Assembly (NCBI GenBank): GCA_021647445.1
Contig: JAKIUS010000001.1
Coordinates: 1 to 19,566 of the forward strand
Origin: Geopsychrobacter sp.
Lineage (GTDB): Bacteria > Desulfobacterota > Desulfuromonadia > Desulfuromonadales > Geopsychrobacteraceae
Reading direction: 5' to 3'
Length of the DNA stretch: 19,566 bases
Part shown: piece by piece, positions 1-8,517 of the stretch
How the letters are laid out: each line of letters opens with the position of its first letter
Numbering within the stretch: the stretch's first letter is position 1
Position numbers and translations under genes: made by a program
The notes under the pieces: generated by a model
Database searches by the model: none
What the model saw: the letters and a program-made list of their open reading frames with translations, nothing else
What the model was told of the DNA's origin: nothing

Positions 1-605
1 TACGCCTTGATCCCTATAACATGGACGGCTATTATTTCGGTCAGGCGATTCTGGCCTGGGATGCGCACCAATATCAACTGGCCACAGAACTGCTGAAATA
101 CGGTATGAAATACCGCACCTGGGATTGGCAGCTACCATTTTTTGCCGCTTTTAATCAGGCCTACTTTCTCAAAGACCGCTCCGCAGCAGCCCCGTTATAC
201 ATGCGTGCTGGAGAGTTGTCCGGTTCAGCCCTTTTAACGTCCTTGGCCGGTCGTTACCTGCAGGAAACTGGCGAAACCCAGATGGCCATCGACTACTTGC
301 AGACACTTGAGCAAAGTTCTTCCAGTCAAGCAGTGAAGAAGGCCCTGCTTGTAAGGATTTTGGCATTTAAAGGTGTGGCGGCTATCGAACGGGCGCGGGA
401 TCGTTATGCTGAACATTATGGTTCTCTCCCTGTGAATATTGATGCCTTGGTAAAGACGGACTATCTTGCAAGTCGACCTGTTGATCCTTATGGTGGGAAG
501 TTTTATCTGAAACCGGACGGACAGGTTGTTACGACCAGTAAATTTTCTTTTGCCGGTTCGCGCCGTTCTATAGAGGATCAAAAGGGATCCCCTTCCGTTA
601 AGTGA
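1..605 (+). CDS. TPR-repeat protein with pseudopilin-like C-terminus (5' partial)
   Basis: The reading frame is open to the left edge (codons before the first ATG at 21 read RLDPYN), so the gene starts upstream and only about 200 residues are visible. The N-terminal visible part is helical and TPR-like, with paired aromatic and small residues (YYFGQAILAWDAHQYQLA, ATELLKYGMKYRTWDWQ, LAGRYLQETGETQMAIDYL). The last 60 residues differ: RYAEHYGSLPVNIDAL followed by RPVDPYGGKFYLKPDG resembles the C-terminal region of type II secretion major pseudopilins (GspG). No membrane segment is visible in this part. The stop at 603-605 abuts the GTG of the ABC ATPase, so the two are probably translationally coupled. 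A role as accessory protein of the ABC transporter or glycan system is inferred from context only. Confidence 0.75.
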   Translation, partial: RLDPYNMDGYYFGQAILAWDAHQYQLATELLKYGMKYRTWDWQLPFFAAFNQAYFLKDRSAAAPLYMRAGELSGSALLTSLAGRYLQETGETQMAIDYLQTLEQSSSSQAVKKALLVRILAFKGVAAIERARDRYAEHYGSLPVNIDALVKTDYLASRPVDPYGGKFYLKPDGQVVTTSKFSFAGSRRSIEDQKGSPSVK

Positions 606-1544
606 GTGATGAATATGGCCAGTACGCCCATTAGCATTTCCCAGTTAAAAAAGAGTTATCGAGGCAAGCGCGGCAAAAAGGTTGAAGCCTTGCGCGACTT
701 GTCTCTTGATATAGTCCCCGGCGAGGTTTTCGGTTTTCTTGGCCCAAACGGTGCCGGTAAAAGTACGACCATTAAAATTCTGTTGGGTCTGATTCGTCCA
801 GACTCCGGTGATGCACGTCTTTTCGGGGTTTCTGCTGCGGATCCGCAGGCTCGCAAGCGGGTTGGGTTTCTTCCTGAGAATCCCGCCTTTTACGATTTTT
901 TGACAGCAGGTGAATATCTCGGTTTTGTTGGAAAATCCTTTGGCATGTCATCTGCTGCTATTCGTACTGAAAGTGATCGAGTGCTTAAGCTTTTTGATCT
1001 GACTGTTGCAGCGAAGCGCCCGATCCGTGGCTACAGCAAAGGGATGGTTCAACGCCTCGGCATTGCCCAGACCCTTTTGCATAATCCCGATCTTTATATT
1101 CTCGATGAACCGATGAGCGGTCTTGATCCTATAGGGCGGGCACTGGTTAAGGACGTCATTCTAGAGCTCAAGAGACAGGGTAAAACGGTTTTTTTTAGTA
1201 CCCATGTCACCGCTGATGCCGAGCGGGTTTGTGATCGTATCGGTGTGATTATTGGCGGGGTCTTTCAGGAAGAAAGAGTGGTTGGTGAGTTACTACGGGA
1301 AGGGGTTGATGGTTATTTCTGCCGGGTGCGTGGTTTGTCTGCCGAGCTGATGCACTCCCTTGATGGTGTGTCCTGTGGTGATGGTGTCTGTGAACTCTTC
1401 GTGTCGCGCGAGGGGTATGATAACTTTGCTGCTGATTTGCTTAAAAACGGTGGTTCTTTTGATTTGATTGAACCGCGCCGTCGGGATATAGAAAGTTATT
1501 TTTTAGAATTGGTACGAAACGTCGGAGATAATCGATGCGCCTGA
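606..1544 (+). CDS. ABC-2 type transporter ATP-binding protein
   Basis: This 312-residue ATPase would power an export-type ABC transporter at the inner membrane. The Walker A motif GPNGAGKST is at residues 46-54, a Q-loop-like LPEN at 89-92 (Glu in place of Gln), the signature YSKGM at 143-147, Walker B LYILDEP at 163-169 and the H-loop His at 200. These mark the CcmA/NatA/GldA-like exporter class. About 100 residues follow the nucleotide-binding domain, as is usual there. The start is uncertain: GTG at 606, ATG at 609 or ATG at 615, none with a clear Shine-Dalgarno. The stop of the preceding gene abuts the GTG, which favours coupling. No permease lies downstream; the partner is presumably upstream of the window. 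The 3' end overlaps the next gene by 10 nt. Confidence 0.93.
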   Translation: MMNMASTPISISQLKKSYRGKRGKKVEALRDLSLDIVPGEVFGFLGPNGAGKSTTIKILLGLIRPDSGDARLFGVSAADPQARKRVGFLPENPAFYDFLTAGEYLGFVGKSFGMSSAAIRTESDRVLKLFDLTVAAKRPIRGYSKGMVQRLGIAQTLLHNPDLYILDEPMSGLDPIGRALVKDVILELKRQGKTVFFSTHVTADAERVCDRIGVIIGGVFQEERVVGELLREGVDGYFCRVRGLSAELMHSLDGVSCGDGVCELFVSREGYDNFAADLLKNGGSFDLIEPRRRDIESYFLELVRNVGDNRCA

Positions 1545-3274
1545 AAAGCTGGCATTGCCTGATGTTTCTGGTTATGGCTGTCCTGGTCGTTTACTACCCG
1601 ACCCTTCATGCGGGATTCAACTCTACAGATGATTTGAATATGGTCAGTTGGATCGAGCAGATGGGTCCTATCGATTTAAACCAACTCTTTTTTCCGCAAG
1701 GCACATCTTATTATTATCGCCCTCTGACTATTTTGAGCTACCTTTTTGATCGGGAAGCTTGGGGCACGATTCCCTCGTTTATGCATCTGGAGAACATCCT
1801 GCTGCATTTGGCCTGCGCCTTGTTGGTCTTCGCGATTACGCTACGTCTGCTGCCATTATGGAAGGGTGCGAAGCAATGGCCGGCACTTTTTGCCGGGCTT
1901 TTCTTCGCCTTGCATCCCCTTGCTACTGAATCTGTCTGCTGGGTCAGTGGGCGCACTGATCCATTGATGACGTTATTTATTCTTTTGGCGGTGTGGTTAA
2001 TTTTAATTGCGCTGGAACTGGATAGCTTTCCCGCTGCCTTAGGTGCTGGCGTGGCACTGTGTTTGGCTGGCCTTGCCAAGGAGATTGCAGTTTTTATTTT
2101 ACCGGGCGTGGTTTGGCTGGTCGTAGTGTATCCAGATGAAGGAGGTTGGTTAGAGCGGATACGTCGCAGATGCTGGACACTGCTTATGCCGACCGCAGGT
2201 GTTGTCGGTTATTTTATTCTGCGTCATCTAGCGACCGCGTATGACAGCGGCGTTAGTACCGCTCTTAAAGGGGTTGTTGATGGTGACTACGACCTCTTAA
2301 ATAAGGTCCGCATCGCCTTTAAAGTCTATGGCTTCTATTTTAAAAAACTGCTCATTCCCTGGCCGCTCAATTTTGGCATTGTTGAGGTCTCCGGTTGGTA
2401 TGTGTTGTCAGGTATCGTTCTCGCAGCTCTTTTGCTCTACTTGGTGCGGCGCGCTGATGTGCCAGGTGCTTTCGGCCTGATGGCTTTTTTTACCCTCTCT
2501 CCGGCTCTTCTGGTTGTTTTCGGTCATATGGCTTGGACGCCTCTGGCTGAGCGTTACCTTTATACCTCTGTTGCACTTTTTGCTCCTTTGGCGGCTTATC
2601 TTGTCCAGCGTTTAAGAGCATTTATAAACATATCCACCAGACGTAAGTTTGATCTTGTCCTTGTGGTGTTGCTGCTGGTCTTTTTCGGTACGACCTTGCA
2701 TCGTGCATGGATATGGCAAGATAACCTGCGGCTTTATAGGGATACTGTGGCCAAGAGTCCTGATCTTGAAGCCGCCAAAACAGAGTTGGCGGCAGCCTTG
2801 TTGAGACATGGAAAACAGGCTGAGGCCGAGGAAATTTTGGTCGGGATGCAAGGGGGGGAGGGCGCACCTGAATATATTAATGATGATATCAATCTGGCTC
2901 AAATTTTATCTTCCAAGGGTGACTTTGCTGGTGCGCGTGCGGTTCTCTTGTCGCAACTAAACGCTAATCCCAAGAAGTATTATCTCGTGTTGCAGTCTTT
3001 GTTGCGCGTCAATGATCAACGCCTCTCAAAAATAACTGACCCAGCCGGCAGGCGCGTGCTTCAGAAAGAAAGCCTTGCCTGGTTGCAAGAACAGCAGCGA
3101 GTCCGGCCAAATGCTTTTACTCTGTATCGTTTGGCGAAACAACATCTGTCTATGGGGCAGAAAGTTTTGGCTTTGGATTTTTTTCGAAAGGCTTATGCCC
3201 AGTCCCCCGTAGATGCTCATTACCGGGGGGCTGCAGAAACTTTCATTGCTCGAATTGAGAAACAGGGATCATGA
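1535..3274 (+). CDS. TMTC-like membrane glycosyltransferase (GT-C fold) with C-terminal TPRs
   Basis: A 579-residue protein with about ten hydrophobic segments over residues 1-400 and a soluble helical-repeat tail. Residues 32-33 are an Asp pair (STDDLNM) in the first periplasmic loop, where GT-C enzymes carry their catalytic acid. YYYRPL follows at about 59-64. The motif HPLATESVCWVSGRTDPL at about 127-144 closely resembles the signature of TMTC-type O-mannosyltransferases and their bacterial relatives. The tail (SPDLEAAKTELAAALLRHGKQ onward) looks like TPRs. The family transfers a sugar from a polyprenyl-phosphate donor to protein or glycan outside the membrane; donor and acceptor are unknown here. 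GGAG at 1524-1527 fits the ATG at 1535. It overlaps the ABC gene by 10 nt and the next gene by 4 nt (ATGA). Confidence 0.85.
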   Translation: MRLKSWHCLMFLVMAVLVVYYPTLHAGFNSTDDLNMVSWIEQMGPIDLNQLFFPQGTSYYYRPLTILSYLFDREAWGTIPSFMHLENILLHLACALLVFAITLRLLPLWKGAKQWPALFAGLFFALHPLATESVCWVSGRTDPLMTLFILLAVWLILIALELDSFPAALGAGVALCLAGLAKEIAVFILPGVVWLVVVYPDEGGWLERIRRRCWTLLMPTAGVVGYFILRHLATAYDSGVSTALKGVVDGDYDLLNKVRIAFKVYGFYFKKLLIPWPLNFGIVEVSGWYVLSGIVLAALLLYLVRRADVPGAFGLMAFFTLSPALLVVFGHMAWTPLAERYLYTSVALFAPLAAYLVQRLRAFINISTRRKFDLVLVVLLLVFFGTTLHRAWIWQDNLRLYRDTVAKSPDLEAAKTELAAALLRHGKQAEAEEILVGMQGGEGAPEYINDDINLAQILSSKGDFAGARAVLLSQLNANPKKYYLVLQSLLRVNDQRLSKITDPAGRRVLQKESLAWLQEQQRVRPNAFTLYRLAKQHLSMGQKVLALDFFRKAYAQSPVDAHYRGAAETFIARIEKQGS

Positions 3275-4116
3275 AGCAACTCTGGCATCTTATGCGGCCG
3301 CATCAGTGGTTGAAGAACCTGCTGTTGCTGTTTCCACCATTTTTGGGCGGAATGCTGCTGCAAATTGATTCATTTGTAACTGTGGCACTCCCGTTGCTCA
3401 GTTTTTCTGCTGCGGCCAGCAGTATCTATATATTTAATGATCTGATGGATCTGCAACAGGATTCTTGCCATCCGCTAAAATGTCAGCGTCCTTTATCCTC
3501 CGGTAAAATCAGTAAGGCAAACGCCCGGATTTGTGCCTTTCTGCTCGGAGCAGGGGCCTTATTTAGTGCCTCTTTCGTCTCTGGTACTTTTCTTTTTTAT
3601 CTAGCTTTATATGTGCTTATTTCGATTGCTTATTCCTGGCATCTGAAAACAATCCCCATTGTCGAACTGTTTTGTGTTGTTAGTGGTTTTTTACTGCGCC
3701 TGTTTGCTGGTGGTGTCGCCTTTAACGTTCCTATTTCTGACTGGTTGTTTCTGAGCGTTTTCTTGCTGGCACTCTTTTTGGTGGCCGGTAAACGTTGCGG
3801 AGAGACTCTGCACCTTACCGGTGAATCTCCCGAATTGATTCGTCCTGTTTTGTCAAAGTATCCGCAAGGTTTTTTGTCAGGGTGCATGTACCTGTCTGGT
3901 GCGGCAGTGCTTGTGACCTATACGATGTATGTTCTGGAACATCCCTTGCTTGTGTATACTGTGCCGTTGTGCTGTTTTGGATTGTTGGCCTATCTGTTAA
4001 GGGTTTTATCAGGGCAGGGTGGGGATCCGACACGGGCATTGTTGCGGGATCCGTTAATTTTTCTGGTGGGTGTTGCCTGGACTTTGCTGGTTGGTTGGTC
4101 GATCTATTTTTCTTAG
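3271..4116 (+). CDS. UbiA-family prenyltransferase, decaprenyl-phosphate phosphoribosyltransferase-like
   Basis: This 281-residue polytopic membrane protein carries the UbiA Mg-diphosphate motif NDxxDxxxD at residues 56-64, followed by HPLKCQRPLSSGKIS. The second conserved block reads YSWHLKTIPIVELF, then GFLLRLFAGG, ISDWLFLSVF and VAGKRCGE. This is the pattern of the DPPR synthase subgroup (Rv3806c-like), which joins phosphoribosyl diphosphate to polyprenyl phosphate, rather than quinone or heme-O UbiA members. Product assignment is by motif resemblance only. The ATG lies inside the stop of the upstream membrane glycosyltransferase (ATGA), with AGGG at 3264-3267, so the two are co-translated. 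A lipid-linked pentose donor could feed that enzyme or another in the cluster; the DprE1/DprE2 epimerase pair is not in this window. Confidence 0.87.
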   Translation: MKQLWHLMRPHQWLKNLLLLFPPFLGGMLLQIDSFVTVALPLLSFSAAASSIYIFNDLMDLQQDSCHPLKCQRPLSSGKISKANARICAFLLGAGALFSASFVSGTFLFYLALYVLISIAYSWHLKTIPIVELFCVVSGFLLRLFAGGVAFNVPISDWLFLSVFLLALFLVAGKRCGETLHLTGESPELIRPVLSKYPQGFLSGCMYLSGAAVLVTYTMYVLEHPLLVYTVPLCCFGLLAYLLRVLSGQGGDPTRALLRDPLIFLVGVAWTLLVGWSIYFS

Positions 4117-4135
4117 CCGGAAGTGAACTTTCCCT

Positions 4136-4963
4136 ATGGGCCAGAACTGCCAGTTTTACATTGTTATTGCCGTCTTGAACGCGAGGGAAACGCTTGAACG
4201 TTGTCTGATGAGTGTTCTTTCTCAGGAATATCCGCATTATAAATTGCTTGTCGTAGATGGTGGCTCCGATGATGGGACGGTTGAGATTCTGCAAAAATAT
4301 CAGGCTGATCTGAGTTGGTGGGTTTCTGGACCAGATACGGGAATCTATGACGCTTGGAACAAGGCACTTCATCAAATCAAAGATGGCTGGGCTCTTTTTT
4401 TGGGAGCAGACGATGTTTTGCAGTCTCCTGATGTTCTCTTGCGTGTAGCAGATTCTCTTCAGCATGTTGGTTCTGGAATTAAAGTCGCATACGGTCAGAT
4501 TGCGGTCGTTAGTTGCCAAGGTCATATATATGCGATAAAGGGTCAACCGTGGGCTCTGGCGGGCAAGAATTTTACTTCGATCATGACTTTGCCCCATCAA
4601 GGGGTTTTTCATCATTCTTCACTTTTTAAAGAGTACGGTGGATTTAACCCTGAACTGAAAATCGCAGGTGATTACGATTTACTGTTGAAGGTGTTACTAG
4701 ATTATCCGCCATTGTACCTAGATGACCTCATCGTAGCGTCCTGGCAAATCGGTGGGATTTCTTATGATGTGAAAACGCCCATATTGGTAGCACGAGAGTT
4801 TTCGCAGGTGCGCCGCAACAACGGTTACCATGCTTTATCGTTCCCTTTGTTTGTCTTTTATATTAAGGCTTATGTTTTAAGGGGGCTGTACTTGTTGTTC
4901 GGGGACCGTTTTAGCACTCGGGTTGCCAGCATCTATCGTAAGGTCACAGGACAGTGGATTTAG
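4136..4963 (+). CDS. Glycosyltransferase family 2
   Basis: A 275-residue GT-A enzyme that would add a sugar from a nucleotide donor at the cytoplasmic face. The family 2 nucleotide-binding start FYIVIAVLNARETLERCL is at about residues 7-24, VVDGGSDDGT follows near 40, and the DxD-like metal site is in FLGADDVL near 90. HQGVFHHSSLF and IAGDYDLLLKVLLDY, further on, are typical of WcaA-like colanic acid or capsule enzymes. The C-terminus has a short hydrophobic stretch that may sit on the membrane. The ATG lies 20 nt after the UbiA stop, without an obvious Shine-Dalgarno. The sugar specificity cannot be read. Confidence 0.9.
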   Translation: MGQNCQFYIVIAVLNARETLERCLMSVLSQEYPHYKLLVVDGGSDDGTVEILQKYQADLSWWVSGPDTGIYDAWNKALHQIKDGWALFLGADDVLQSPDVLLRVADSLQHVGSGIKVAYGQIAVVSCQGHIYAIKGQPWALAGKNFTSIMTLPHQGVFHHSSLFKEYGGFNPELKIAGDYDLLLKVLLDYPPLYLDDLIVASWQIGGISYDVKTPILVAREFSQVRRNNGYHALSFPLFVFYIKAYVLRGLYLLFGDRFSTRVASIYRKVTGQWI

Positions 4964-5003
4964 TCGCTTCAAGTTCCCCTGCCTTTGTCTGAAACAGGAT
5001 TCA

Positions 5004-5915
5004 ATGAAAAATTGGCTGTTGAAAAAGTTGTACCAACGCTATCCCTTTTCTATTGAGGGTGATGCTGTTGTTAGTCCTGTCGCAGAAATAGCGATCTCTT
5101 GTATCCTTCCAACTTATCAACGGGACGAAGATCTTGAAATCCTTTTACATTGTCTTGTTGAACAGGACCTGCCGCACAAAGGCTTCGAAGTCATAGTGGT
5201 TGAAGACGGGCAGACGGATAATACCAGGCTACTAATTCAGAAGTTCATGCCGCAATTGAACCTCATCCACCTCACCAACCCCGTTCCCTTGAATAATGTT
5301 GCCCAACTGCGCAATCAAGGTCTGGTTCGTTCAAGGGGTGAACTGATTCTATGGCTTGATGATGACACAATTATTAACCAAGTGGACTTTCTTGCTAGGT
5401 TAGTGACGCTTTTCGTTGCCGATATTGATGTGGGGGCAGTTCAAGTTCAAGGGCGAGCTAGTTACGGGTTGTGGAAACTCAAATATGATTATCTAGACAG
5501 ATATTCTTTTGCAACGCGCTGTGTTGCCTACAGAAAATCAGTCTTAGCACGAATTTGCGGTTTTTCAGAAGAGCTCGCTTCATACGAGGATATCGAACTC
5601 TCTATTCGTTTTACCATTATGGGTGGACGGGTTTTACGTTCGGATGATTTGTATTATCTTCATCCGCCGCTTCATTTTGAGGGCTGGAGCAAGCCTTTAT
5701 CCAACGGCTTATCTTTCCTTCGTCTCTTTCGTCGTTATTCAAAACCTGTTTGGTTTGTATGTTATTTAAATGCATTGCGCTTTTTACCTTACCTGCTGTG
5801 GCCTGATCTAAAACATCGACAGTGGGGAAAAATTAGTGTTGGTTTTTTATGGGCTCCTTTTTATTGTGGTGTTCAGAAAATAGTCGGTACGAAAAAAAAA
5901 GTTATCTATCGTTGA
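5004..5915 (+). CDS. Glycosyltransferase family 2
   Basis: The chosen start is the ATG at 5004, giving 303 residues. An in-frame TTG at 4923 would add 27 residues that overlap the upstream gene and show no family resemblance, while CAGGAT sits 4-10 nt before 5004. Domain features are ISCILPTYQRDEDLEILL near residue 30, VVEDGQTDNTRLL near 65 and the metal-binding LWLDDDT near 115. An acceptor-side acidic motif YEDIELSIRF lies near 190. The C-terminal 80 residues (HFEGWSKPLSN onward) are rich in aromatics and hydrophobic residues and may contact the membrane. It sits 40 nt downstream of another family 2 enzyme but is not a close copy of it. Substrate unknown. Confidence 0.9.
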   Translation: MKNWLLKKLYQRYPFSIEGDAVVSPVAEIAISCILPTYQRDEDLEILLHCLVEQDLPHKGFEVIVVEDGQTDNTRLLIQKFMPQLNLIHLTNPVPLNNVAQLRNQGLVRSRGELILWLDDDTIINQVDFLARLVTLFVADIDVGAVQVQGRASYGLWKLKYDYLDRYSFATRCVAYRKSVLARICGFSEELASYEDIELSIRFTIMGGRVLRSDDLYYLHPPLHFEGWSKPLSNGLSFLRLFRRYSKPVWFVCYLNALRFLPYLLWPDLKHRQWGKISVGFLWAPFYCGVQKIVGTKKKVIYR

Positions 5916-5943
5916 GTTTGCGCAAAGGCTTTAGGAGTGATTT

Positions 5944-6861
5944 TTGTTTTCTCTTCAAGAAAAAATAATAACGACTGTAGAATCCTATATCTGTCCTGCC
6001 TGTGCCAACAGTGTTAATTCGGCCACTTATTTTTATCGTGAATCTCTTCAAACTGAGGAATCACATATTCTTAGGTGCCCTAATTGTACACTGATGTTTG
6101 CCCGTCCAGTCCTGATTCCTGAACTCGAAGATCGTCAGATGGACACTCTGGATGACGCCGAAATGTTGGGCAGTCAGGTTATGAAAACACTTCACGAGCA
6201 ACTCTACCTCAAGAAGGAAATAAGGCTCATTAAAGAGGCTGGTCTCGCTGAGGGAAAGTTGCTTGATGTTGGTTGTGGGTCTGGCTGGATATCTAATGTT
6301 TGGGCGCAAAGCGGTTACCTGGTGACGGGGCTTGAACCCTCCCTGGCTCGGTGTAGTTTAGCCCGTGAGAAGTACGGGTTGAATGTTATAAACGAATATA
6401 TTGAGAACACCGAATTCGACAAGAGTTTTGATATCAGCATTCTTCGTCACGTAATTGAGCATTTTCAGGATCCAGGAGCCGTGCTGAAGAAAATTAATGG
6501 ATCCTTGAAAGACGATGGGATCGTGATAGTGGTTGTGCCCAATATTGACTGTTTTGGACGAAACCTTTTTGGCGTTGATTGGGAGTGGGTTCTCCCTTGG
6601 CATTGCAATTTTTTCAACAAACTCTCTCTGGAAACACTGCTTGAAAAGTCCGGTTTTGAGATTATTAAAACTTACCGGACTGCGTCACCTTTTTACCACT
6701 TTGAAAGCCTGGCGAGAAAGTTTGACTCTAAAATTTTGAGGGGGATCAATCATCGTTTCAAGGTTGCATCGATGCTTGCGGTCGCACCTATCGCCATGCT
6801 GGGTCTCGTATTGGGCTTGGGTGACAATCTAACAACCTTGGCACGTGTCAAAGAGAGTTAA
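5944..6861 (+). CDS. Class I SAM-dependent methyltransferase with N-terminal CxxC pair
   Basis: A 305-residue methyltransferase of the methyltransf_23 type common in surface-glycan clusters. Two Cys pairs, CPAC at residues 17-20 and CPNC at 45-48, form a zinc-ribbon-like N-terminus. The SAM-binding motif I LLDVGCGSGW is at about 106-115. The motif-IV-like ISILRHVIEHFQDPG and post-motif VPNIDCFGRNLFG follow. WHCNFFNKLSLETLLEKSGFEI is typical of this group. The start is TTG at 5944, supported by AGGAG at 5933-5937 with 6 nt spacing; no ATG is placed well for the Cys pairs. It probably methylates a sugar or glycan end; the acceptor is not evident. A hydrophobic stretch near the C-terminus suggests membrane association. 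Confidence 0.88.
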   Translation: MFSLQEKIITTVESYICPACANSVNSATYFYRESLQTEESHILRCPNCTLMFARPVLIPELEDRQMDTLDDAEMLGSQVMKTLHEQLYLKKEIRLIKEAGLAEGKLLDVGCGSGWISNVWAQSGYLVTGLEPSLARCSLAREKYGLNVINEYIENTEFDKSFDISILRHVIEHFQDPGAVLKKINGSLKDDGIVIVVVPNIDCFGRNLFGVDWEWVLPWHCNFFNKLSLETLLEKSGFEIIKTYRTASPFYHFESLARKFDSKILRGINHRFKVASMLAVAPIAMLGLVLGLGDNLTTLARVKES

Positions 6862-7074
6862 CGAGCGTAGCTTTTTACTTTTATGACTGGGATTGGTTGT
6901 TCTTGTGAGGTGAAAGTCTAGGGCGGGTAGATGGAGATCCCTGGTAGACCTCATGATGTGTAGAGAGCTATCATCATTTCTCTTTCAATTGTGGTTGATG
7001 TTCATCTACATCCGTTGAAACTGGGACGGAAATTGCCAATTTGAGGGGATGTATGAAACAGGGATAAAAGGTAA
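6862..7074. other. 213-nt intergenic gap before the flippase gene
   Basis: No coding frame of note and no convincing terminator or promoter was found. A 7-bp inverted repeat, GTAGATG near 6926 and CATCTAC near 7005, is widely spaced and may be chance. The region may contain the promoter of the downstream half of the cluster, since this is the largest gap within it. Confidence 0.4.
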
Positions 7075-8454
7075 ATGATAAATGGACTCGCGAGTCAGTT
7101 AATCCAAATTTATAATCTATTTAGATTCAAGCCTTTTGATGTCACCTCACCTGAGGGGCGTTCGCAGGAGAGGCTTCGCCGTATATTGCTATCTGCAATG
7201 AGTTCCGCCCTCGCCAAAGCTACCATGTTGTTTACTCTGTTTATTTCCGTACCTCTTACCTTGAATTATTTGGGCGTAGAGCGCTTTGGGCTATGGATGG
7301 TTATTAGCTCAACGATTACTATGCTCAGTGTTGCAGACCTTGGTATTGGCAATGGACTAATGAACGCAATAGCCGAGGCACATGGGAAGAATGATGTGAA
7401 AAGTATGCAGCAGTATTTCTCTAGTGCTGTTGTTATCCTGAGCATAATTTCTGTGGCGATTCTTGTTGTGTTTTTTTTTATATATCCACATATCTCATGG
7501 GGTAAGCTGTTCAACGTCAAATCCATCTTAGCTATCAAGGAGGCTGGCCCAACAGTTGCTGTTTTTGTAGTTTGTTTTGCTCTTAATGTTCCCGTCGGAA
7601 TTGTGCAGCGCGTTCAAATGGGTCTGCAAATGGGAGCTCGGGCCAGCCTTTGGGAAGCCTTGGGTAACTTTTTTTCCTTGCTTGCTTTGCTTTTTGTTGT
7701 CTCGTTTGGTGGTGGTTTGCCCTGGTTGGTAGGAGCGATGTCTGGTGGTCCACTGCTGTCGTTGATTTTGAACAGCTTAGATATGCGTTTCCGCCAGACC
7801 CCTTCAATATTTAAACTGTCAAAACCAGTAATTAGTTCTGTAAAAAAGCTGACAAACTTGGGAGTACTCTTTTTTGTACTGCAAATTTCAGGTATTGTCG
7901 CTTTTCAAGCAGACAATTTGATCATTGCACATTATCTCGGCGCAGAATCTGTTGCGACTTATTCTGTTACCTTTAAGTTGTTTTCGATACCACCGATAAT
8001 CCTTGGTTTTTTTATTCCAGCTTTATGGCCAGCTTATGCGGAAGCCTCTTCGCGTGGGGACAAAAATTGGGTTCGTGATATGTTCACAAAATCTTTGAGA
8101 CTTAGTTTATGGATAAATCTGCCATTAACGCTTCTGTTGGTCGGGGCAGGTCCATGGATTATTTCCAAGTGGGCTGGCGATATTGTAGCACCTTCCTTTG
8201 CGCTTATTGCCGGATTAGGTTTGTGGTCAGTGTTGAACGTGCTTGGAGGAAACTTTTCTGCACTGTTGAATGGGCTGCATATAGTCAGGTTTCAGGTAAT
8301 TACTGCATCTTTAATGGCTGTTGCTAATATCGGTATTTCAATTTATTTAGTTAAGACCATAGGTGTTTCTGGTGCAGTTTATGGCTCAGTGGTCAGCCTG
8401 ATAATATTCTCATATATTCCTGCTTCATTTTTCATTAAAAAGTTGCTGGTTTAA
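7075..8454 (+). CDS. Wzx-like polysaccharide flippase (MOP superfamily)
   Basis: A 459-residue protein with about twelve to fourteen hydrophobic segments. ATMLFTLFISVPLTLNYLGVERFGLWMVISS and then LSVADLGIGNGLMNAIAEAHGK form the classic N-terminal block of O-antigen and polysaccharide translocases. NLIIAHYLGAESVATYSVTFKLF at mid-protein is the second repeat of the fold. The family flips undecaprenyl-linked oligosaccharide to the periplasmic face. The ATG at 7075 is preceded by AAAAGG at 7067-7072. A 213-nt gap separates it from the methyltransferase, so this may begin a second transcription unit. No Wzy polymerase or Wzz regulator is seen in the window. Confidence 0.9.
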   Translation: MINGLASQLIQIYNLFRFKPFDVTSPEGRSQERLRRILLSAMSSALAKATMLFTLFISVPLTLNYLGVERFGLWMVISSTITMLSVADLGIGNGLMNAIAEAHGKNDVKSMQQYFSSAVVILSIISVAILVVFFFIYPHISWGKLFNVKSILAIKEAGPTVAVFVVCFALNVPVGIVQRVQMGLQMGARASLWEALGNFFSLLALLFVVSFGGGLPWLVGAMSGGPLLSLILNSLDMRFRQTPSIFKLSKPVISSVKKLTNLGVLFFVLQISGIVAFQADNLIIAHYLGAESVATYSVTFKLFSIPPIILGFFIPALWPAYAEASSRGDKNWVRDMFTKSLRLSLWINLPLTLLLVGAGPWIISKWAGDIVAPSFALIAGLGLWSVLNVLGGNFSALLNGLHIVRFQVITASLMAVANIGISIYLVKTIGVSGAVYGSVVSLIIFSYIPASFFIKKLLV

Positions 8455-8481
8455 CTTCAATCGAGCGTTGTTTGGTGATTT

Positions 8482-8509
8482 TTTCTCGGGAGCAGTCGCC
8501 TGAGAAAGG
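8482..8509 (+). promoter_or_regulatory. Hairpin overlapping the ribosome binding site of the next gene
   Basis: TTTCTCGGG at 8482-8490 can pair with CCTGAGAAA at 8499-8507 (nine pairs, one G-U) around an 8-nt loop. The right arm contains the first three bases of AAAGG (8505-8509), the likely Shine-Dalgarno of the ATG at 8518. No U-tract follows, so it is not an intrinsic terminator. It could reduce translation initiation of the glycosyltransferase; this is inference from sequence alone. Confidence 0.35.
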
Positions 8510-8517
8510 TCGTTGGG

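Noticed and set aside
3815..4615. 266-codon open frame on the minus strand
   Set aside because: It is antisense to the UbiA and family 2 glycosyltransferase genes, both of which have clear family motifs. Its translation has no recognisable domain.
4923..5003. N-terminal extension of the second family 2 glycosyltransferase from a TTG
   Set aside because: The extra residues overlap the preceding gene and show no conservation; the ATG at 5004 has a better ribosome binding site.
8482..8507. Intrinsic terminator after the flippase gene
   Set aside because: The hairpin is not followed by a T-tract on either strand; A residues follow on the plus strand.
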